This document shows, piece by piece, positions 22,136 through 31,597 of a stretch of 64,000 nt of DNA. The number at the start of each line of letters is the position of its first letter. Position 1 is the stretch's first letter. This DNA is from Babylonia areolata (lineage: Eukaryota; Mollusca; Gastropoda; Neogastropoda; Buccinidae), in the NCBI RefSeq assembly GCF_041734735.1, contig NC_134910.1:7122441-7186440 (forward strand), read 5' to 3'. The notes under the pieces are model-generated. The model had not been told where the DNA came from. It made no database searches and was given only the letters and a program-made list of their open reading frames with translations. The position numbers and the translations under genes were made by a program.

Positions 22136-22692
22136 ATCTTGTTACATGGCCATATCAGCTTAGCGTACATGGACATACACACGTACATTGGCCATACCAG
22201 CTTAGCGTACATGGACATACACATGTACAGTGGCCATACCTGCTTATCGTACATGGACATACACATGTACAGTGGCCATACCAGCTTAGCGTACATGGAC
22301 ATACACATGTACAGTGGCCACACCAGCTTAGCGTACATGGACATACACATGTACAGTGGCCATACCAGCTTAGCGTACATGGACATACACATGTACAGTG
22401 GCCATACCTGCTTATCGTACATGGACATACACATGTACAGAGGCCATACCAGCTTAGCGTACATGGACATACACATGTACATTGGCCATACCAGCTTAGC
22501 GTACATGGACATACACATGTACATTGGCCATACCAGCTTAGCGTACATGGACATACACATGTACAGTGGCCATACCAGCTTAGCGTACATGGACATACAC
22601 ATGTACAGTGGCCATACCAGCTTAGCGTACATGGACATTCACATGTACAGTGGCCATACCTGCTTAGCGTACATGGACATACACATGTACAT
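22136..22692. repeat. 42-bp minisatellite, about 13 copies
   Basis: Unit contains ccataccagcttagcgtaca and tggacatacacatgtacagtgg. The period is a multiple of three, so three frames stay open over most of the array (up to 208 codons). None has codon or domain evidence of being a gene. Confidence 0.95.
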
Positions 22693-23040
22693 AATCATAA
22701 TACTTATATTCGTTATGAAAATGTATATACTGATATAAAATATACTTGCACATCATAAGCAGAGAATGACAGAGAAACTGAGGTAAGCAAAAAAGCATGT
22801 TTTTTTTGTTTCTTGTTTGTTCTATTTAACATTGAGTCTGTATTCCTTCATTATTCCAAAGTCTTGCTTCCTTTTTGGCAAGTTTAATTTGCACTGGCAG
22901 ACTACATGATCATACACCATGGATTAGAACTGCAGTCTTTCTGGAACATTTCATGAGTCGCACGCTTTTTATTTTTAACCTCTCCCTCCTTCACTCTGGT
23001 TCTTTCTTCTGGAATCGTCAGATTTCAGTAACGCGTTAAT
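22693..23040. other. Intergenic stretch without recognised features
   Basis: AT-rich. I see no gene, repeat family or RNA gene. Confidence 0.5.
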
Positions 23041-23075
23041 GATGAGACAATGATGGTGGCACAACAGGCAAGTGG

Positions 23076-23307
23076 TTAACTCTCTCCATACGAACGGCGA
23101 AAGAGACGACGTTAACAGCGTTTCACTCTAATTACCATCATCAAAATATTGCAAGCGGAAGGCTCTTATACTGAAGAGGTGAATGTTGACAAAGAATACC
23201 ACAGTTCTGATGACGGAAGCTAAAGGTTGGGTCATTCAGACACCCACTGGACATCCGAGGGGTCTGTGTAGAGGAGAAGAGAGGACTGGCCGTACTGAGT
23301 GAGTTAA
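23076..23307 (+). mobile_element. TTAA-MITE family 1, full length (232 bp)
   Basis: TTAACTCTCTCCATACGAAC to CCGTACTGAGTGAGTTAA. It is inserted at the TTAA inside a tRNA-like SINE head (caagtgg|TTAA|agcactg). Confidence 0.92.
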
Positions 23308-23331
23308 AGCACTGTGGACTTTTAACTCACT

Positions 23332-23963
23332 CCAGACAAATAGTTTTCTCCATTGCTTTTCCCTACAGACAACCCATTTGTTAGGGTTAGGGAAAAAATC
23401 ACAAAAAATACCAACATAAAGTAACAGAATGAAACTCACTGTACTTGACCCACTGACCCCTCTCCTCACGTCGTGTGAATGCCCACCCCCCTCCCTCTTC
23501 ACTGCTCTCAGAAGCTGAGTCACTATCAGTATCTTCTTGCTGGTAGCTTTCTTCACTGCAGATACTTTAATCAATATCTTCATCATCCTTGTCAATGTCA
23601 AAACCTTCAGTTTGAAGCATTTCGATCACTTCAGCAGTGGTAAAAGCTGCTGTCATGATCTAGTTTGCTCTAAGCATTTCCACTTGTATTGCCTGCGACG
23701 CCATTTTCAATACATATGCAGATTACTTGTCGTGTGGGGTCCTGAACTTGCTGTGGAGTGTGTTGTTACGGAATCTCATGAAGAAACTTTCCATTCGACC
23801 CTTGACACGTTCGTAATGCCCGGTGTAGCTGCGATTGTTATGCTACCCCATGAGGAAAACATGGAAAAATTTTTAATTGTCGAAACCGCAAAAGCGTTCC
23901 GTCATCCGGAACGCTACCTTATGTCAGGAACGCTATAGCATTCCATCGTCTGGAGTGAGTTAA
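23332..23963. mobile_element. piggyBac-like non-autonomous element, MITE family 2 (632 bp)
   Basis: Flanked by TTAA, with a 16-base inverted repeat counting TTAA (TTAACTCACTCCAGAC at the left, its complement at the right). On the minus strand near 23655-23420 it encodes short pieces MTAAFTTAEVIEMLQTEGFD and DTDSDSASESSEE. These resemble the acidic N-terminus of piggyBac transposases. The catalytic part is absent. Confidence 0.8.
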
Positions 23964-24109
23964 TCATAGGGTCCAATCCTGGCTGTGCCGGAGGGGTTAA
24001 GGGTGGGGATGACCTGTTTGTGCCTAAACCCCTGTGTGTGTGTACACACAATGGTTTTTGTTTTATTTGTGAGGTGCGACTCTTGTGAATGTTTTTTTGT
24101 ACATGGAAG

Positions 24110-24476
24110 GTGGTAGAAAGGTAGGACGCTTATTTTCAAACACTGTCTGCCTGAGGATCTGGGTTAAAATCCTGGTCTCCCCCAAGTTTGACAGGAAAAT
24201 CAAACTGAGCATTTGATTTAGTCATTCGGATTAGACAATAAACTCAGGTCCCATGTACAGTACACACTTGGCGCAGTGAAAAAGAACCAATAGCAACGAG
24301 CGTTATCCTGTAGCAAAATTCCTGTTGAAGTAATCCTCTCTAATACATACATATATGTATGCATTCACTCAAGACTAAACTAGCTTATTGGGTTATACTG
24401 CTGTGAAGCAACTGCCTTGCAGATTTGGCGTTGTGCATATAGATTTGTCTGCATGCATTGACTCCTTGAGAAACTA
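24110..24476 (+). repeat. SINE C, old full-length copy
   Basis: Head with ggtagaaaggtaggacgctt and ctgggttaaaatcctggtct. The central part is ataaactcaggtcccatgta and cagtgaaaaagaacc, and the 3' module is tcaagactaaactagcttat to gcattgactccttgagaaac. It matches SINE C at 28172-28573 in order. Confidence 0.75.
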
Positions 24477-25020
24477 ATTTTGAAAAAAAAACAAAACAAG
24501 TGCGTGCGTGTGTGCATGTATGTGCAGTATTTATGTATAATTTTTTTATTACTGTGAAAAGAAAGGAACACACACAAACATTTATGCTCACTTAACTGCA
24601 TATCCACACACACCAGAAGCGATCACGGTTTCGGAAGCATAATTTATTTTTTGTGTGTTTGAGTTTAATCATTTCTCGACTGTTAAATGTTCACAGTTTA
24701 CTGTGTCACTATGATTTGATATCAAGTGTTTATTCAAAATGTATATATATATATATATATATACAGGTAATACAGTGATTATCGCCCTCACATACCCCAA
24801 AAGAACAGGCACACAAAATAAAATCATTAACAGAAAGTACAAATTCACAGACAAAAATAATACTAACACCATTAATTTCTAAGCGCTCAGCAGTTTTTCC
24901 TTCTGACAGTCTTTTCACAAAGCATGTTAATTTTCCTTCCTGTGAACCACCTGCCTCGTTTTCAAAACATCCATGTTGCTCTGAAAACAAAGGAGTGTTT
25001 TCAATTCACATTTTGCAACT
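24477..25020. other. Intergenic AT-rich stretch
   Basis: Contains a (TA)n run at 24739-24763. No gene recognised. It could lie in, or just beyond, the MNS1 3' UTR. Confidence 0.5.
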
Positions 25021-25379
25021 TAACCCCCCACCCACCCACCCCCCACCCAACAAAGCCAGGACAAGGAAAAATGAATCAACACGAGCAGCCTATGACTGAC
25101 TCAAGATACTGCATCACGTGGTTCAGTTTCTTCACTTTGCTGAAGAATTGACCCCCCCCCCCCCCTCACCCCCCAACACAAAACAACAACAAAAAATTCT
25201 CCCCACTTTATATGCCAACAACAAACTGGAACAAAATGACCACATGAAAATAAAGAGCAAATACTCTTTCAACATAATCATTTAAAAAATTTTAATAAAA
25301 AACACAATTAAAAAAAACAAAACAAAAAAACCCCAAAAAACCTGTGATTCCCAACAATCACAATCACACTGACATAAAC

Positions 25380-25480
25380 ACGCGCTGCACTGCAGCGACA
25401 CGCTCTCCCCGTGGAGACAAGCCCAAATTTCACACAGATAAATCGATTCTGATATAGAGTAACACAATACAACACAACAT
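25380..25480 (+). repeat. SINE B, 3' fragment
   Basis: Reads ctgcagcgacacgctctccc, caagcccaaatttcacacag and a tail of acacaatacaacacaac. Confidence 0.75.
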
Positions 25481-25924
25481 ACATTGTGTAACAGGGCAGA
25501 CGGAGAGAAACTGTTCAACTCTTTCATCACCAACAGGCCACTTTGGTCAGCATCCAGGGCTCGTGTTAAAAGGACGGCGGCGTTTTTCACATTGTAACAA
25601 ACCTTGGACAGCTGCAGCCAGTTTACTCCCCCACCACCCCCCACCCCCACCCCCGCACCGCTGCCGCCAACAGAACAATGACTAACCTTTGCTCCCTGAC
25701 TCCGTTTGAAGTGAACAAATACAAATAAGTCCATTGTGTTGTTTTGACATGAACGCGAAGCCTGTCACTGAGAGCATCGTAGCTAAAATATTGACAAAAT
25801 ATTTGGCGGTGGGGTGTTTGGTTGGGGGGGGGGGGGCGTGGGGGTTCACACGGAAACTTGGTGGTGAAAGTGGTAACCTATATGAACTGGGCGAAGCACC
25901 ACCAGCCGTGGGTGAACCATTCCA

Positions 25925-26440
25925 TTCCATTCATTCTCCTGCCCGGGATGGGCGTAGAGGAGACATGAGGGACGATTCCGTAGTCAGACGACGCCATCCG
26001 GTTCTATCTTCTGCCTGTCGTATCAGCGTAGCGCTATCCATATTGGTCCATTCCTTGATGTTGTCCATCCAGCATTTGGCTTGCCTCCCTCTTCGCCTAC
26101 CACCCTCTAGCGTTCCCTGTAGAACTGTCTTTTGCAGTGAATTGTGGCGTGTCACATGCCCGAACCATGACAGCTTCCTCCTTTTGACCACTGCTAAGAG
26201 TGGTTCCAGTGGACCCGCTAGCATAGTTATTTGGCTCTTGACAAAGTCATTGGTCTTTCTGTCCTTCCATGAGATTCCAAGCAGTCGTCTGAAGCATTTT
26301 GTCTCAAACGTCTGGACTTTCCTAGTAGTCTCTGCTGTTAAAGTCCAACTTTCACATCCATACAGCAGTATGGATAGCACCAGGGATCGGTACAGTTTGA
26401 TCTTTGTTGGAAAGCTGATCTCTCTGAACAATCCTCACCA
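25925..26440 (-). mobile_element. 5'-truncated LINE, 3' end of reverse-transcriptase ORF
   Basis: The 166-codon minus-strand frame (26431-25931) contains LYRSLVLSILLYGCESWTLT, RRLLGISWKDRKTNDFV, SWFGHVTRHNSLQKTVLQG and RRRGRQAKCWMDNIKEW. This is the conserved C-terminal part of non-LTR reverse-transcriptase proteins common in molluscs. It is open to its stop, and the upstream domains are absent. A (GAATG)n-like tail follows at 25915-25935. Confidence 0.85.
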
Positions 26441-26693
26441 AACCGTCGCAACAGGTGGTTAAAGAAAACAACAACAGACGACACTGTCAAAACACAGGTG
26501 GCACTCTTGAAAACAAAAACAAAACAAAAAAGACAAAAACAAAACGAGTCGAGACACAGGTGACACAGAAAAGGAGTCCCACCCCCACCACCATTTCCCT
26601 GTGAATGTATGTGGACTCTCCTCCCTTCTTCAGACACTCTGTATACACACAATACATCATCACATCAAAGCCCACATCAACCATTATTTTGCA

Positions 26694-26716
26694 CACACAC
26701 ACACACACACACACAC
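26694..26716. repeat. (CA)n microsatellite
   Basis: Short CA run. Confidence 0.9.
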
Positions 26717-27878
26717 GCACAAACAGGAATAACTAACTGCAAAAATGGCAGCAACTGCTACAACCACAAACTACTCAAATGCCTCGGTACATGAAACTTG
26801 TTCATGTTGGAAACTAACTGTATATTTCAGAAACAGGCTTACACTGAGGCTGGCTGATAAGGCAAACAGACTGACATTTTCCATGGGCTGGGGAGGTACA
26901 CATGACAAAGTCAACCTTCTTCCTCTCCCAAACGCTTCACAAGCATGGTTGAGTGGACGGAAACATGTGAACAATGGACATGGTTGAGAAAGGCCACTGC
27001 ACTGTGTACCCACATTAAACTTTTTTTTTTGTGAAGTGACACGATGACAAAAATCAGAAACCTGATCCACAAAAAATCAGAAACCAACCCCCCCCCCCCC
27101 CCCCAACCTCCCTCCCCCAAAAAGGAAAGAAAATCATACTATCTCAAAAATACCATGAGAGCAATTCACAGTAACTCAGAACATGATTCTCTCCACACTC
27201 AAAAAGGACACACAATAAATCTTAAATTGAAATATTTAGTCTACTCTGCTGCCTCCCATGCCCCCCCCCCCCCCCCCCACCCCTGAATTTTAAAACCTTG
27301 ATTTTCTTGGTTTCTATTATCAAAAAAAAAAAAAAAAAAAAAAGTTATGGACAAAATCACATACTTGTAGAAATGAACACAACGAAGAAATCACCATATT
27401 CCTATTTCTCCCCCCAAAAAAAGAACCACCCACATCCCTCCCCCCCCCCCCCCCTGCATCCCCACCCCCCACACACACACATCATCACACCCCCCCCCCC
27501 CCACCACCAAAACAAACAACAAAAATCTCCAAAGTCAAACACACACTATTCCTACCCCCTTCTCCTCTCTACCCCTTGGAACAAGAAAGGCCGACAGATG
27601 AATGAACGGCAAATAATGATCATGATCAATCACCAGACACCAGCAAAAAGGAGGAGGAAGACCCTGCCACCCCCCCCCCCACAACCCTCCCCGCCCCCCA
27701 ACTGCTATCTTCAAAGTAAAACACACTTCCTTCCTACCTACCTCCACACCTCACCCACACCCTGAACGAGAAATGCGCATGGACACAGGGAACATAAATC
27801 ATCACTGATCACAGATGCCGACACTCGAGGAGAAAGCCTCTCCCTCTCTCTGTCTGTCTGTCTGTCTTGTCTGTGCGT

Positions 27879-27992
27879 CTACCGCGGCTGGTCCCAGGCC
27901 TCCTCGTCGAAGGGGTCGATCTGACGGCGGGTGTAGGCCTCGCGGAACTCCGGGCCCAACATGTCCAGGTCCTGCTGACCCTGAATCACCCC
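27879..27992 (-). CDS. MNS1: MNS1 final coding exon (residues 464-500) and stop
   Basis: Acceptor gtgtgtgcag|GGGGTG, directly after a (GT)n run; stop TAG at 27881-27879. It encodes GVIQGQQDLDMLGPEFREAY and ends EEAWDQPR. The GV then DLDMLGPEFR pattern matches human GVFKKEDDIDLLGEEFR. Confidence 0.9.
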   Translation of the reverse strand, partial: GVIQGQQDLDMLGPEFREAYTRRQIDPFDEEAWDQPR

Positions 27993-28414
27993 CTGCACAC
28001 ACACACACACACACACACCGCACCACCACAGGATACATTATTATCTCAACAAGAACCCCCCCCCACCCCCAAAACAGAGTACGGCTGCCTACATGGCAGG
28101 GTATAAATGGTCATACATGTAAAAGCCCACTGATGTACATATGAGTGAACTTGGGTGTTGCAGCCCACAGTTTCCGGTTTCACTTTCTCAAGGAGGCGTC
28201 ACTGCGTTCGGACAAATCCATACACGCTACACCACATCTGTTGAGCAGATGCCTGACCAGCAGCATAACCCAACGCGCTTAGTCAGGCCTTGAGTGCATG
28301 CTTACATATTTGTGTACCTATGAAAGTGGATTTCATTTTACGTAATTTCGCCAGAGGACAACACTCTCGTTGCCATGGGTTCTTTTTCAGTGCGCCAAGT
28401 GCGTGCTGCACACG

Positions 28415-28445
<31 letters not shown>

Positions 28446-30981
28446 TAGACGCTCAGTTTGATTTTCCAGTCAAACTTAGGAGAAAGGGCGAGAGCGGGAT
28501 TCGAACCCACACCCTCACGGACTCTCTGTATTGGCAGCTGAGCGTCTTAACCATTCTGCCACCTTCCTCCTACAAAGAAGAAGAAGAAGGTATGTCACCA
28601 AGAAAAATCCACCTGTGGTGTAAAACACACTGCACTGCCACAGTGCCATCTTAACTCTCTCCATACGAACGGCGAAAGAGACGATGTTAACAGCGTTTCA
28701 CCCCCAATAACCACCGTCAAAATATTACCAGCGGAAGGCTGAAGAGGTGAATGTTGACAAAGAATACCACAATTCTGACGACGGAAGCTAAAGGTTGGGT
28801 CATTCAGACACCCACTGGACATCCGAGGGGTCTGTGTAGAGGAGAAGAGAGGACTGGCTGTACTGAGTGCGTTAACAAGAGAAATTCACCTACAGTGCAA
28901 AACACATTGCACTGCCAAAGAATACAGAATACACTATACAGTATTATCTCAATAAGAGAAATCCACCTACAGTGCAAAACACATTGCACTGCCAGAGAAT
29001 ACAGAATACACTATACAGCATTATCTCAATGAGAGAAATCCACCTGCCATGCAAAACACATAAACAATACACACAAATTGCACTCATTCAACAAGCACAC
29101 AAAAAAACAAACAAAAAAAGAAAACTATCATGATAGTTGTAGCCTAAGTCACATTAGAAGAACACTCTAACTATGAAAAGTGTGTGTGTGTGTGTGTTTG
29201 TGTGTATGTGTGTGTGTGTATGTGTGTGTGTGTGTGTATGTATGTGTGTGTGTGTGTATGTGTGTGTGTGTGTGTGTGTGCAAGCGCATATGTGTGTGCA
29301 GAACAAGACTGAATGAAAAGAAAATAAAAGAAGAAAAAAAAACAAACCCCAAAAGAAACATGAAAAAAGAGTAAAAAGAAAGACAACCCTGTTGTGCTGT
29401 CACCATGGACACAACAAAGGTTGGTGCAACACAATTGTCTCAACACATCATGTGTGTAACACACAATAAATATAATCTGATTTAGAGTGAGACCCTTTCG
29501 GATAGACATTACTACTAACTGACTGTTTCATTTGTGCATGGTCTAAATGCTAAGTCTACTGGGATTATTACAATGCATTATGGGGCTTACTCTACTTTCA
29601 TTATCATCATCAGATACGAAGAACACAATCAATGCTGTAAATGCTAAGCCTACTGGGATTATCACAATACATTATGGGATTTCTTTACTTTCATTATCAA
29701 CATCAGATACGATGGACACAACAATGCTCTAAATGCTAAGTCTACTGGGATTATCACAATGCATTATGGGGCTTACTCTACTTTCATTATCAACATCAGA
29801 TACGATGGACACAACAATGCTCTAAATGCTATGCCTACTGGGATTATCACAATGCATTATGGGGCTTACTCTACTTTCATTATCAACATCAGATATGATG
29901 GACACAACAGTGCTCTAAATGCTAAGCCTACTGGGATTATCACAATGCATTATGGGGCTTACTCTACTTTCATTATCAACATCAGATACGATGGACACAA
30001 CAATGCTCTAAGTGCTATGCCTACTGGGATTATTACAATGCATTATGGGGCTTACTTTACTTTCATTATCAACATCAGATATGATGGACACAACAATGCT
30101 CTAAATGCTATGCCTACTGGGATTATCACAATGCATTATGGGATTTCTTTACTTTCATTATCAACATCAGATATGATGGACACAACAATGCTCTAAATGC
30201 TAAGCCTACTGGGATTATCACAATGCATTATGGGGCTTACTTTACTTTCATTATCAACATTAGATATGATGGACACAACAAACCCAACAAAGAAAGAAAA
30301 AAAAAAAAGCAACAACAAACCAAAACCAAAAGAAAAACAAAACAAACCAACAACAAAAGCTGACAGGGCGACTGACTGACCTTGGGCAGATAACCCAGCA
30401 GGCGTGTGGCGTGCTCCTGCAGGAGACGTTTCCTCTCCTCCTCGATGATCTGTCGGCGGAACTCCTCCATCCTCAGCTCCTCCGCCCTCTCGGCAGCCTC
30501 ACGCTCGCGCTCGGCGGTGAACTGGGCCCGGCGGTCCGCCAAGAGATCCTCCACTGCCCGCTTGTGTTCCTGCTGCTTCATGCGACGCTTCTGGGCGTTC
30601 ATCTGCTCGATGCGGTCGTCCTCCGCAAACTTGGCCAGCATCTGAGGGGGGTGGGTGTGTGTGGGAGGTGGGCGTGAGGAAGGGGTGAAGGACGGGGTAA
30701 AAAGGAAACAAAGTCATCTTGTCGTTTTTGTTTGCATGAAAAAAAAAAAACGAAAACAAAAATCTACATTTTTGTGCCCCTAAAACAGACTTGGTATTTT
30801 TGTACCCTCCAAAAAACCAAACAAATAAGTCAACCTCTGGGTATCTTTGTAATCTTTCTTTTTTTTTTTTTTTTTTTTGGTAAAGCACAAGATCATCTTG
30901 TTGTCTTTGTTTATGTCAAAACAAATTTTCAGGCATCTTTGTACCCAAAACGAAACAAACCTCCTGGGTTGTTGGGTTTAG

Positions 30982-31018
<37 letters not shown>

Positions 31019-31560
31019 TCTTTCTTTTTTTGTGTGTAACCAAAAACAATCCTCTTGGTATCTGTGTACCCCAAAACAAACTAGTGTTCTAACGAAAACA
31101 AACCGGGTATCTCTGTACCCTGAAAAACAGACTTCCAGCTATTTTCTGTACCCCCAAAACAGCCCTCCAGTTATCTTTGTATCCGAAGACAAACCTCCAA
31201 GTTTTGTATCCAAATAAACTTCCAGGCATCTTTGTACCAACAAAAACACCAAGTCTTGAGGTATCTTTGTACCCAGAAAGAAACTTCCAGGTAATTTTGC
31301 ACAAAAACGAACAACAACAACAACAAAAAAAAAAAACAGCAACAAAGCCCTAGGTATCTATGTACCCAGAAAGAAACTTCCAAGTAATTTTGCACAAAAA
31401 AACAACAACAAAACCCCAACAATGAGGCCCTTGGGCATTATGTACCCCCCCCCCCCCCCAAAAAAAAAAAAACAAAACAAAAAAACCAACAAAAAAACCC
31501 CCACCCCTCCAGTTATTCACTTGTTCGCTGGGCAAGAGGATTCCCAACCTTGATCTTCCT

Positions 31561-31597
<37 letters not shown>

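Larger units (their letters stand above)
23050..24060 (+). repeat. tRNA-headed SINE split by two TTAA-MITEs
   Basis: Removing the two MITEs joins tggtggcacaacaggcaagt gg-TTAA-agcactgtggac and tcatagggtccaatcctggc. That order is the one seen in SINE A heads (aactgagtggttaaagcact, then the B-box). The remaining body is gaggggttaagggtggggat and a short CCTGTTTGTGCC segment. The reading as a SINE head is an inference. Confidence 0.65.
25021..27690. repeat. Region studded with poly-C runs downstream of MNS1
   Basis: C runs of about 10-20 bases occur near 25022-25048, 25153-25166, 27089-27106, 27259-27280, 27439-27456, 27490-27504 and 27669-27680, with one G run at 25826-25837. On the MNS1 sense strand these are nearly all poly-G, in a possible 3' UTR or 3' flank. 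Confidence 0.8.

Noticed and set aside
22120-22758. Frames of 172, 199 and 208 codons
   Set aside because: A 42-bp array with a period divisible by three keeps several frames open at once. No domain, no splice or start context.
23537-23938. 133-codon plus-strand frame inside MITE family 2
   Set aside because: The transposase-like remnant is on the other strand. The plus frame shows no known domain and lies inside a deleted element.
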